In this document: positions 35,901 through 48,200 of the stretch, one piece after another
How the letters are laid out: each line of letters begins with the position of its first letter
How positions within the stretch are numbered: position 1 is the stretch's first letter
Source of the DNA: Onchocerca lupi
Taxonomy: Eukaryota > Nematoda > Chromadorea > Rhabditida > Onchocercidae
Direction: 5' to 3'
Length of the DNA stretch: 64,000 bases
NCBI GenBank assembly: GCA_028564675.1
Contig: JAOVVO010000064.1
Span: 1 to 64,000, forward strand
Notes under the pieces: generated by a model
The model's input: the letters and a program-made list of their open reading frames with translations, nothing else
What the model was told of the DNA's origin: nothing
Database searches by the model: none
Position numbers and translations under genes: made by a program

Positions 35901-38900
35901 AATGGAAGTTGAAGGATTCATTATTTGGTTCAGTCATGTGCACGCCCTATTATTTCAATGCAGGCGTGCACTAAATTTTCGATGGCTAACAGTTAAAATT
36001 TGAGTCAATAAAAATTATTTAAAAATTATCGGTCTTCATTTTTTAGGACAGGAAGATACAGTTGGTGGTGACGGCGAACGAAATGTTGATTTTGGTATCG
36101 AGGGTAGTGAGGAAGGTGTTGGACAAGAGGAACAGGTGGGAGAAAATGCTGCATCGAAACTGAAGCGAGTAAACTTGCAAAGGCCTAGATTTATAGGAAG
36201 GTATACTAAACAGTAAAAAATTTTTTGTCATGGAAACAAAAATTGATACATTTTATCATGTATTATGTTGGAAAGATGGATGAAAAATAACGCTTTGTCC
36301 TAAATGTGTTTTGCACATATTGCATAGATATTGATATTTCTATTAATATTATGTATCAATTCGACATTAGATATAAAAGTACTTTTTTTCGATATGCGCA
36401 ACAAAATATTGGTCAACATTTTCCATTTGGCAGAACTATCAAATCGGATTATGATGAAAAACGGGAGGTAAGCGTTAATGTGACTGTTAAATAACAAATA
36501 TTACTTTTGTTAATTCCGCAAGAATCTTACAGTCTTTCAACTTTTTAAACTATGGATTAAAGATTCATCCATAAACTTATGAAAGGATAGATTACATTTT
36601 TTTAACTTTTTTTTGATAGTTATGACATAGAGAAGTTTAGATTGCAGTAAAAACATAAGTAATACTTTAAGTTATAAAATATGGCAATACTGATAGAAGG
36701 TTCGCTGTCAGATGATGATGCAGCAGGGTGTTCCTTATAATTCCAATTCAATAACTTCTATGACATTGCTAATTATATTGGTACATAGTTGTGCAATAAA
36801 TTAAAGTCCTGCACGCTGTTACAGTTTATTATTATACAGAAATCATTTGTTCACTGGAATTATTCATTTTAAACCATGGAATTAAGTCTTTTTAGGTGGC
36901 AAATTTGGTCGAACAGTGCAATCGTCGTGCCAGTGAAAGTCGTTCAATACGTTCTATTGAAAGCAGAGAAATTCAAAGTAGTAGTGGTCCGGGTCAGCCA
37001 CATTACGTCACCCATCGATCAAATTTTTCAAGCTATACACTTTATAATTTGGTCATGCAAATTGAATTGCAATGCGAAGTTTGTATTGTGATGAATGATT
37101 TTCTTAATTTGGCTTTATCGAAAATTTTGCCGAAATTTTTTTCAGAAATTTTAAAATGGTATTGCAAACTATAGACATTGTCCATAATATATGCTGTGAG
37201 TCTCTTTTGAACACAATCTTAAATTCAGCAACATCACTGTCGGCAAAAAAAAAAAAAAAAAAAAAATTATTTTGAATGGGCAAGCAATGCCGGTAAAAGT
37301 TTATTTACTTTATTAATAAAATCAATATGTTTTTTCAGCTTTTCAAAGAACGAGCTCAGTCTTTGAAACATATTGTGGCAGCGAAAAAATATTTGAAATA
37401 TCTCACATCGCTCTGCGATAACATTGCTACTGATCCAGACTGCAATAAACCAGTTGAAGAACTGGCAGCTGAAATTTTTGATTTGAAAGAAATTATAAAT
37501 AGTGGAATAGTAGTCACTAAACAGACGAATTTGCTTCCAACATTAAGTTTTGGAAGCGGTGATGAAGGTAATAATTCAGTGCAGCAGCGTGATGGAAAAA
37601 GTGAATCGGAAACGCAGCCGCTTATCTTTCTTCCAGTGGTACCTGCAAGAAGCACACCAGAAGAATTAGGTGAATTTTTTGCAGATCTTTCTCGATGAAT
37701 TTTGCTGCTTTTTGTTGAATTTTATTTAAAAGGACTTGCAACATATCTTGACTAATTTTTCAATTTTTCTGTTACATGTTTTGGTTCATAAGATTTTCGC
37801 AATATATGACATATTACATTACCGCTTTTTGCTATATTTTCTCTTCTTGTAAATTACTTTTTTCTTTTTTCTTTTTTTTTTTTTTTTTTTTAATTTATTT
37901 CTAATCTACAGAAAATTTCGCTACCATCTGATGAAAAGTTCAATTTTTTTTTTTTTTTTCATTTTTCAGTATTTATAATTTGCTTAGAAAGATGGAGCTA
38001 TTGTGGACCAATCACTTTCTTTCTTATTATGAAGGGATATGAATTCTTGTTAATTTTCAGAAAAAATCACAATTGATGAAGAAGCAGAAATGGATGTTAC
38101 CGAACAGTGTGAAACAGCGGTAATTTTTCTTCTTCACTGAATTTTAATCAGCATTATGCAAAGAATTAATTGAATCCAACTTTTTAAAAGGAGATTTTTT
38201 GTCAGGATACACAACCAAATTTAAGAAGATCGAAACGTGGAAAAGTTAAGGAAGAAACGGACACACCTTTCGAAGCGAAGAAAGGAAAAAAAGCTCCTGT
38301 AATTGCAATTCCAAAAGCAGAAACATCCGCAAGGTAACAGATTACAAGAAAACATTCATTTTTTCTATGTACAAGTTTTCTTATTCATAAATGAAGAAAT
38401 TATTAGATCAATCGAAAATCATATTTATGATAGTCAATTCCAATGATGTTTCTTCACTTTTTGCTCTCGCGATAGGTTATAACTCGGTATGTTCATATAG
38501 TGTACTGAATCTAAGAGGATGTTAATCATAAGTTTTGAATAAAACGCAAGCATTTTAAAGGGATGGTAGATATTGGTCTATTATTTGAACTGAAAAAAAG
38601 AAATAAAAACAAATAATTTCAAATGCTATGCTTATTTTTAGACTTCGTTTTAGCATTGCCTTCACTGATGAGGAGAAAGTAGGCGCTAGATATGAACTAA
38701 AGTAATAGTTTGCAACTGGTTATAACTATTGGAAGAGATTGAAATAGATATATTCGTTTTTTTCCAACTTTTCATTATCTTGTTTCTGTCTTATTAAGTT
38801 GAGAAGAGAATGTTGAAAATTAGGTACTCATGGTTCTAAACATCATCAAAACAGTCCAAACTGTTCATTACAATGAATCGTTAATAGTATATTTATTATA

Positions 38901-41900
38901 TGTTGATTTTACAATGAAAAATGGGATATTGTATTGAAATAATCCTGAGGACAACTGATACTCAAAATTGTCTAATGAAACATTTGTTTAGAGAGCCATA
39001 TCAAACAAGAAGAAGTCGTGGTGTCTTAAAGCCGAACACAAAGGGAGTTTTTGACAAGACAACATATGTTGGAGGAACGGAGGTTTCTTTAATTATTTTT
39101 AAAGAGATTATGAAGTTCTGTGCTATTTCAAAAAGAATAAAATAACTTTCAGCTCCGTAAATTTGTATCTAATAGCTTTAGGATTATAGAAATGTTGTAG
39201 AATCAGCAGGGGAAGAGCAGGAGCAATTACTGAACTAATTGTATTATTTGTTTTTGCCAAGCAGTTGTAGAAAGAATTTATTTTTCATCTTAAGGAAGCT
39301 AAGATTTTAGAAGGAGGGACATATATCTGAACTTTTTAATTGTAGAATTATTGTTTGGTTCTTATTGTTATTCAGTTTCACATGAATATTTGAAAATTTC
39401 GAAATTTTTCAGGAAACTTCAGCAGAAGGAGATGGTAAGCATTCAGTTATTATTTGGGTAAATTAATTTTCTCTTCATTATTCTCACATTGCAGTTATTA
39501 AGTTGTTGAAATTATTATCATATTTGTATATTTCGTGACCACTATTATCTTATAGAATCAGTGAAATCTCCAGAATCACGAGAAGCTTACACATTGAGTA
39601 AGTTATTTTAAATCCCTTTAGATTTGTGATTTCTGAATTTTTCCTGTTCAATCATTCTTCCGTTAAAATGTGAAATTCTGGATTATGCTATTTTTATACT
39701 ATTTAATTTATTTTTCCTTTTCTTTTTTGTTATGTTATGTGCCATAAAATGGGTTTTGAAAATCACATAATTACTGTTTCTGATACAATATCAGTATACA
39801 ATATTTGTTTTTTTTTTTTTTTTCTTTAACGCATTGTTTAAAGATTTATTCTCTACTTTAAGGATGTTAAAACTATTCAAACGCCCACAGTGGTGTTGGA
39901 ACAGATTAAGTTGATGTCGGCAATTTTTGAATGAGTTTCAAATTATTGTAAATATAGCTTTTTTTGTGTTTATATACTTTTTGATCTTTTTTATAAGCTT
40001 AACTGGAGATTAAGTCTTTAAACAGTGTGTTTTGATAAAGGAGCAATATTTTAAAAAAAAATAAAAAAATATAAAATGAATATAAATATGTATTCAAGAA
40101 GGAAAAAAAATCTTTTTTTCTATCAATCTTTTATATCTTTGAGGGCGAATACCATTCAGTGGACAAAACTCAAAATTGAAATTGGCTGGGCGTACCATGC
40201 ATCTTGGGGGCGATTCGGAAGAACTAACTGGAAAACCGATGATTCTGAGATCTGCAGCTGGAAATTTGGTTAGTTTGATTTCTTAGTCACTGAATTATTT
40301 TCGAGGGAAATGTTGGAGAGAACGAATAGAAGAATTGGCGATGTACTAGTCAGTACGATTTCTAAAGCTTTTTAATCAACGTGACGAACAAAAGTTAATT
40401 ACTAACTTTTCGATCATTTATGTCTAAAGACTCATCAACATATCAAATACAATTTGCTTTTTATAAAATTTATCTTTAGATGAACTTCCTCATTTCATAT
40501 CAGAATCTTTCTCTTATCATTATTTTTGTTCATTTCTACTGTTGGTATAATAGCTCCATCATAAACACTGTTTGATCTTAAATTTGGAACAACTTTCAAT
40601 GCTTTATTCCTAAACAGTGTTCATATAAATATATTGGATTGTGAGAATTTTAAAAGCTTTCTATTAGGTTGCTAAGTGCAAATAAATTTAAGAGAAATTA
40701 AGCATATTATTCTTTATATTCGTTATTTAGGTCACAGTGATGCGACGGTTTGATGGTCGTTTGATCATGGTTTCACCTCGAGCAATAGTTCAGAAAGGTA
40801 ATATTTCGCTTTCATTAAAATCTTTTCTTATTTAATCACAAAAAATTCTCTGAAGTGTGACAAGCATGCTAAAACACGAGGGGTAGTCATGTCCTTGTGA
40901 TTTTATTAGTTTTCTTTATGCGAAATGTTTTGCAATAGATAGGAGACTTACTCCTAACTAAATGACCAAATTTACTGTGCCGGGAGTTCTTTCAAAGGAT
41001 AGATCTGTCTGTTAATGTCTGGTAAAACTATATTTCTTACTCTTAAAGTATACATATTGATCTCAGATTCTCTACGGGATTCCTTTCGTAAATTTTATTT
41101 GTTGATTGATCTTCTTATGTAGCAAGTTTTTAAGGATTTTCTTGATTAATTGATCTTTTTTCCGAAGTGCTGTTTTCTAGAATCGAAAACTTCGGCCACT
41201 GAGGAAACTCAGAGGGAAACGAGATCGCGAAGTGCACGAAATGCAGCATTCGGCAAAAAGACACCAAAATCTGAACAAACAAAAGATGAAGAAGATGAAG
41301 AAGAAGAAGAAGAAGAAGAAGAAGAAGAAGAAGAAGGAAAGGAGATGAAATCGCAGAGGACAACAAGATCTTCAGAAAGACGTTCAGTCTATTCAAAATA
41401 TTTAAAGAAAGATAAAGATCGACGTGGTAATCGTTCAAATTTTATCTTTCCTTGTAGTCTTTGCCATTGTAGAAATTGTATAATGATTTATTTCTATAGA
41501 TCAAGAGTAATATATAGTGACTAAAAACATAATTTATTTTATTCAAGTATTTCAGACTTTCAATTCTTTTTATGGAATACTTTTATTTCAGATGAAAAAA
41601 ACACAAGTTCAACTTTATCAGAAAGAGGAAAAGGAAAGGAGATGGAGAGTGAAAAAACAAATTCGGAAGAAGCGGAATCTAGCAAACAGGAAACCATACA
41701 TGAAGTGGAGACTAGTCCGAAAAAGTTTGTATTTAAATGAATACTTTCCAAACCGCTATAATTATCAAATTATATTTTTTGGATGCATGTGTTGATAGCT
41801 TTCCTATACGATTGCACAACATTATCGAAATGAGCTTATTATTGTAGTAGATATTGTATTGCTTCATCATCCAATGCTAGTTTTGAAATCGTGATCTGAA

Positions 41901-43454
41901 GTTCAGCACAAAGCAAATATCATTTTGTTTCAAAATGTGATGAAAATTGTATAGCGAGGCAATGACGCAATAAATAACCATTCCTTATAATGAGCAAGTT
42001 AAATTTCACTGATTTCAGATTTGCAAGGAAGCAGTTAAGTGAAAATGATGTAATCGTTATGGACGATGAAACATTCTCAGCTGTTGTAAAAGATATGAGC
42101 ATGAGAAGTCCATCTGAATATGGTAAGTATCCATTTCCGCAAAACACTTATTTTCAATTTTATTTCATTTTCTGAACTAATGAATTCATTAGTTCAGAAA
42201 ATGAAATAAAATCGAAAATAAATATATTGCTCTTCTGCGAGCAATATATTTTTCAAACATAGAGATGAAATAAGATCCTGATATGGCTGCTTCATTCCTG
42301 ATCTGACCAATACATGGAGAATTTTAATATTATTCAAATGCTGTGTACAGGATACTGATGTTCACTTTCATTTTCATATGTAAAATATTTCGGTAACTTC
42401 AATTTCTGTTGTTCTTTATTGGCTAGAACAAAACTTGGGAATGGTCCGAAAAATGAATGAAGTGTGAGAATAGCCCGAAAAAGAACTGGAATTGAGATCT
42501 TTGAATTAGACATGAAATGAGAATGTGAGTATTGACAACAAATAAATATTAAAACACACCCCAATATTGCGCACTCAATGGAAAAAATTTAGTAGAAAAG
42601 GCATGAGATTACATTTAGTGTGAAGAAAAAAAAAAGATTATTTGACAAAAACAAAAGTTTGAGATGACGATCACTTAATTCCATTAAATCCTTTATTTTA
42701 GTTTGACAAAATTCTTTTTCTTTTGGTATCGAAACATCTTTTTTCTAAAAAAAAAAAAAAATGGTGCATGTATTATCATGATTATTTTACTGCATTTTAC
42801 TATGCCTTCGAAAAAATAAAGTATGAGGTACCTTTTTTTTTTTTTTTTTTTTTTGAATTTCTATTCCACATATCCATTGTAATCATCATTAGATGCTGTC
42901 ATAGTGTGTTTGGTTGGCAAAACTTTATTGAACTATAACCTCGGAACGTGTATTCTTCGTATCCTTGCTTCACGTGATCGTGTTGTAGACATCCTGTTGT
43001 GCTCATTCTTCCCTTTTTTACATAGCCTTAATAATGTAGTTCGAATTTAATAGATTTTTTGCATTTGTTTTCCTACATCTTGATTTGAATAATTTCTGTA
43101 GAGGATTAAAAAGGATGAATATTTTGAAAATGCTATAATTACGTTATGTTTTTGGAAATTTTTTTATTTAAAATGAAGAAAATGGTTATTTCTAAAGGAA
43201 GTAATTTTGAGTTCTAAATATGTTAATTGACAAATGGTAGTTGAAGAACAGGTCTTTGTTCTTTTTTTGATGCGTATTGTTTCTGGCGCTGTATTGGTTT
43301 GCTATTGAATTATATGATTAATTGCAAATTATTTATAGTTGGTGGAATTGAAGGCCGACGAAGTCGAACAAAGAAAAAGGATGAAGAAGAAGAGCCAACA
43401 GAATCTGTTGTTAATGCTTCGAGATCGAATAAAGGAGGCGAGAGTAAAAAATAA
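29935..43454 (+). CDS. Large FLYWCH-type zinc-finger protein
   Basis: This is probably a nuclear DNA-binding or chromatin protein. The thirty phase-consistent exons are 29935-30024, 30380-30517, 30615-30809, 30971-31111, 31534-31671, 31780-31864, 31955-32049, 32811-32877, 33091-33134, 33397-33540, 33833-34003, 34546-34612, 34721-34876, 35555-35609, 35708-35817, 36047-36200, 36371-36467, 36896-37078, 37339-37669, 38061-38119, 38206-38333, 38992-39082, 39413-39434, 39556-39597, 40144-40268, 40731-40797, 41181-41426, 41592-41724, 42019-42122 and 43339-43454, giving about 1197 aa. The N-terminus is acidic. Residues 155-228 form a FLYWCH finger split by an intron: GHLYVAAS, then KWRC, C204 and H222-H-H224. 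A C2H2-like pair follows (C334, C337, H356, H361). A further Cys/His segment around 380-450 (WCRTYG, HCTAF, DHNFH) may be a degenerate second FLYWCH. The tail has basic patches (RRSKRGK, RRSRG) and a long poly-Glu run. I cannot name an orthologue. Confidence 0.82.
41288..41338 (+). repeat. GAA trinucleotide repeat coding poly-Glu
   Basis: A run of GAA codons (with a few GAT) inside an exon of the FLYWCH gene encodes an acidic tract of about 17 residues. Such in-frame triplet runs commonly vary in length between strains. Confidence 0.9.
42148..42221. repeat. 74-bp near-perfect palindrome in intron
   Basis: The sequence is symmetric about 42184/42185 with no loop. Every pair from 42148 to 42221 matches except 42156 with 42213. 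Each arm ends at the centre with TTTTCTGAACTAATGAA. It lies within the intron between exons 42019-42122 and 43339-43454. A DNA cruciform or a fully paired RNA hairpin is possible. Confidence 0.9.
42221..42250. repeat. Second hairpin, 12-bp stem
   Basis: AATATATTGCTC at 42221-42232 pairs perfectly with GAGCAATATATT at 42239-42250 across a six-base loop. It follows the 74-bp palindrome directly. Confidence 0.85.
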
Positions 43455-43455
43455 A
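43450..43455 (+). terminator. AATAAA overlapping FLYWCH gene stop codon
   Basis: AAATAAAT places AATAAA across the TAA stop at 43452-43454. Other AATAAA copies occur only several hundred bases on (near 44214 and 44466), so the true 3' end is uncertain. Confidence 0.3.
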
Positions 43456-44600
43456 TGGCATTACATGTCGACATTGTATTCCAGCATGAAATGACAGTCC
43501 TGTTTTGTGTTTCATTTGATTTATCATAATTTGTTGATTCCCTTTTCATCATAGTATTTTTGAACTTTATTTCATGTTGCATGTTTTTTATATTTATAAC
43601 GTTTGTATTAATGGCGAAAAGCAGGAAAAGAGGATCTGTAGTAGATGAGATCCATCGTTTAATATTTTGGCTGCTTCACTTAATTGGAGCTTGTTTTAAA
43701 TTTTAATTAGTTTAGAAAACATGACTCATTTTCTTCCTTCGTTGTTTGCTTTTTATTAGAGAAGTTTGTAAATTATTTTGCTTGCATTTCACTTTCGATC
43801 AAACTGTCTGATCATGATTGTTGAATTAAAATGAATGATTTTATGATTACTTTCTTAAACATCCAAGTGTCAGCTTGTAGTGCGTTTTTGTTGCAAACAC
43901 TGAATAATTCGCTAGTGCTTGCAACTTGAGAATACAGCTGGAGAATATATAATTCTACGGAAGTTCAGCATTATGTTTGGATTTTTCAGATTTGATTTTT
44001 GCAGAGGATTTGCAGAGATTGCTACTGTTTTCAGTGTTTGGTGTTTGAAAAATTAAATGCTTCGATGAAAAAAGCCACTTTTGCAGTTGACTTATTCATC
44101 TATTGCTTGCATGTATTCATAAGATACTTGTCTTATGGTCAAATATTTTTGTTGTTTTATGTGGCTTCCAGTTTTTTTTTATTACAAAAAAATAGAGATT
44201 CCATTATTACTGTAATAAAAAATCAGTAGTGGAACTGATTGAAATATAAGGAAGGATGTGTAGTTCTTTTTTGTATTGTGAATCTTTTATACGGTTGAAT
44301 TAATCATCTATTATTGTCAGATTGATAATTCCCATATATAAAATTCGATGTACAACATTTACATGGTTATATTTTTGTTTCCTTGTATTTCTCTGTTTTT
44401 CCATCTTGACATTATTACAAATGGTTGGTTCAACACAATCATTATATTTGAATATTGTAAGTTCAAGAATAAACGAAAGATACAACGAATTTTAATAGGG
44501 ATTTGTCCCAGTGTACGTTTCACTGAATTGTCTAGTCATGTAATGAGATAGATAATTTAATAATGTAATTCTTATATGCAAGTTGACATTTGCTGATAAG
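43455..44600. other. 3' flank of FLYWCH gene, no gene seen
   Basis: This is AT-rich sequence without a supported coding region. It may include the 3' UTR of the FLYWCH gene. The open frame at 43999-44229 is hydrophobic low-complexity sequence without a signature. Confidence 0.55.
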
Positions 44601-44604
44601 CTTA

Positions 44605-45110
44605 TGGCATCAACTGTGAAAATATTTGACTTAATAAGGATAGTTTATGGAATTTCATGCGTTTGGAGTCAGTATACAGTATTGTTATCAATGCAGTATC
44701 ATACAAGCACCATTCTTTGATAAAAATTAAGGTGAGAAGAGGAACACAAAGAGGATCACGAGTGTTATCCATCATATTTGGAGATAATGATGCACAAATA
44801 CTTGCATATTAACAATGTGCCATTTGTTCTGCATCACTTTCTGAAGTTGTTTCACAAACCGCAGATGGTATCGATAACGGAGTCTGAATTAAGTTTTTTG
44901 GAAGCATATATTTTGAAGTTCACTGGTGAAGATTTTGTTTAAATACGATATGTAGATGATATTCATTTTCCCAAAAAATAAAATCTGACATCTCGCATTA
45001 TGAAAAATGCAAAGATAACAAATACAATTGAATCTAATCAAAAAGATACTTTTGCAAGTCAATCATCTGCAGTTTAAATCATTCTTGGCTGGATTCAAAT
45101 TGAGATATTT
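44605..45110 (+). pseudogene. LINE-type reverse transcriptase fragment (broken)
   Basis: In one frame from 44639 the sequence reads DSLWNFMRLESVYSIVINAV and then KIKVRRGTQRGS (GTQRGS at 44741-44758), resembling reverse transcriptase motifs A to B of RTE-like non-LTR elements. A stop follows at 44810. In another frame IRYVDDI appears at 44943-44963, the catalytic motif C (YVDD at 44949-44960), directly after a stop at 44938-44942. The 60-70 residue spacing between the two motifs is right for a reverse transcriptase. Stops and a frameshift show a dead fragment. It lies between two convergent genes. The family is uncertain. Confidence 0.55.
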
Positions 45111-45259
45111 GTCACTAAGGCAAGCAAACATGCGATTTAATGAATATTTGATGTGTATGTAAGAAACTTGGAAATTGGATTCATAGAAATATTTCAAAAA
45201 ATCCAGTAACTTTTTTTTTTTTCAAAGTTAACCTAGGAATTCATTAGTAAATTCTCTTT

Positions 45260-48200
45260 TTACGCCGAAAAATTCTCCACCAGCTAAAGATGATGAAAGC
45301 AGAAAAGTATCGTTTTAGCTTCACTCTTTGGCAAGTTACTGCTAGAATATTTGATTCCTTAAAAAAAAAAAAGAAAAAAACAAGAAATATTTAATTTGAA
45401 TTAGAAATCCTTTTGTTGACAAATTTGTACTTACACTTGCCGTCCTACGATGTGTTCGAATTGTATTTTTGACAGCACGAACTTGTCGTTCTTTGTCTGA
45501 AAGACCGTCGGAATGTATGGCAGCCATTTCTAAACTTCTTTCCATTGATGATTCCATTGTTGAGGAGGATGTAATCAATTGACAGCTTGACCTGAACAAA
45601 ATGAATATGCATAATTATTTAAAATCGGCTAAAATTAGTGTCAAGAATAAGTGCGGGATGGATTGAAACGTCCATTTGTACTATTTGTACCATTCGTTTC
45701 ATCGATCTTGATATCTTTTTTTAAAGTCCAATTAAGGATAAGAAATAAAATATAGACTCCGAGCAAACCGGAAATATCATTGCAATTATTCAATTTAATG
45801 AAATTTCTTGTGTATAGTGTCGATGGACTCATCTAATTAATTAAGCTTGTTTGTTTGTTATTATAATACAGATATGAAAGAGAATCAAACATTAGTCGTC
45901 AAACCATTTCACTAGGACAACTTAAAATTGGAATATAATCAATAGTTCTGAGAAAAGAAGCTCCTGATGAAAAACCTTTCACTATCATTTGTGCTCTGTG
46001 GATTTCTGAATCTCTGAAAAACAACACAGCAGGCACTTGCAGAATCCAACGATGAGCTCAAAATATTCCTAAAAACAATAAATATCCGATTCCAGGTCAC
46101 TCTATAAATTGTGTTCTAATGGAGAAATTTTTACTGATAATTACCCATTATTTTCATCCCGCTCTTCAGAACTTTCTTCTTCTGCAGAAGCATCAGAAGT
46201 CGGCTTATCATCCCTTTCACGTGACGCAACTGCTTGTTTATTTGGCATTATTGAATGTTCATCTTTTACTACTCTTTGACAGCTTGTTGATGGTGGAATC
46301 TGAAGATAAGAATAAGACAAACATGACTTTTCTTCAGGTTTACAGAACAAAGGATAATTCAACGTACGATCACGTTAGATTCTTCGTCCGCAAGCATTTC
46401 CGCTTTTTTTGATTTCGTTGTGGTTGGGCAACTGCAAAAAGAAGAAAATGGAAATTCGATTAAAGAAAAATCTGAACTAATCTCAGTGTTGACCTTTCCC
46501 TTTGTTGCTTTTATTTCTCATTGAAATTTGTGAACATCAAAATTATTATTTTTCCATTATTCTCAGATTTCCTCCTCCAAATAAAAACTATTTCAAAAAT
46601 TAATATGCTAATCTTTTTTTTTGAACGATTTATATCTCGCTCTCTCTGATGAATTCCTATATTTATTGCTAAATGTATTGAAATTAAAAAAAAAGTATAT
46701 TTTGAAAATTTTTTTGTTTGAAATATTTTCTAAGAAGATATGATCTGTATTTCCGACAAGATAATAATCTCAAACCTGACAATTTTATTTTGCGAATTAA
46801 CGATTGTATTATCGGTTATTTCAAACGGTGAAGTCTCTCTTGTTGCTCCATTATTGATCAACGTGAGTTCTGCCGATGATTGACGTGATCGTGTATATGG
46901 TAAACGTTTCTCTTTTGTAGATACTGTAAACGACAGAATGATTGAAGATGAGAATGAAGAAGGATATCAATAATTGATTTAGTATTTTAATTTAAAAATT
47001 ATTATCAATTCTTTTCCATTTTCCAACTACGGTAATTTTTATCTGAATAATTAGTTTTTCAAGAACAAAACAAATGTTGTAAACCAAAATTCGCAATATA
47101 AAATAACAAAAGATTTGCTTCTTGTAGCACTCAAAAATCAGCCGCGTTCATTCGAAAAACTCTCTTTCAATTTGCCAATATTTTACTTACCGGAAGTCAT
47201 TCGTTGCAGTGAATTTCGATGGGAACTTGCTGCATTTCTCTTATTTTTCCTTCTTTGTGATGTTAAACGTCCATCTGACCAACGTCCTTCAGCATTTCGA
47301 TAAAAATTCGTTGAAGTGACCTGAAAAAAAAGTACTTGGAGTTAAAAAATTTTTTTGCGGCGAAATGTTAAAAAATGCTTGAAACTAGAAACTATTGTTG
47401 CAAAGTTTTTATTTTGTATCACAATCATTTTCTTTTTTCATTGTCATAATTAAAGTAGCAAAAAGCATTTCGCTCATTTTGAATGTTCTAAATTCTTAGT
47501 TAAGCAATTCTTTTCATGTAGAAAAAATTATTCACCGGTTGTCCACAAAAATTACATTCATATATTAATCCGCTTGTTGAAGTTCCAGGTGCAAATTCAG
47601 CATCATTAAAATTATGGAAACCAGAATCACAGGAAGCTTCGGAAATACCGGAATTTCGAGTGGGAGATCTACGAACAAGATCAGTTTGATAATTGCAAAA
47701 ATAATTGGACAATCGCATCGATGAATCTCGTGAGAAATTATATTCTGCAATAATAATTTCCATCATCTTACTTTTTCAGAAAGAATCTCAATATTTCAAC
47801 ACTTATTCTGCCTAATCATTGATAAGTCTCAGTGCTTATTATTTCGTGTTTCAATATAAATTCTATAGTGATTGATAATGACTGATAATAATGCATTTTG
47901 TTAGGAAATTTAATTTGAAATTAAACTAACCGTATGTTCCAAGTTTTTCAACTGTATCTGAATTTGAAGTTGGTATTCTAGGTGAAGTTTTATTTGATTT
48001 CCGATTGTATCCCAATGAACTGCGACCGGAATTTTGTCGACTAAAGTTCAACGATTGAGATGATGGAAAGGCTCCACTCGTCCTGAATTATCAATTCAAT
48101 AATTTTGAAATATTTAGGATAAATTATTTCTCTTAGTATTTCCCTATAGACTGTAGGATACTATGACATAAAGTATCAACGGTATGAATTTTACGGAATC

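Noticed and set aside
41130..41438. Poly-Leu minus-strand frame
   Set aside because: It is the antisense of the GAA repeat in the FLYWCH gene.
30100..43300. Operon with ALIX or with DLK-1
   Set aside because: The gap to ALIX is over 2 kb with its own likely acceptor, and DLK-1 is on the other strand, so operonic linkage is not supported.
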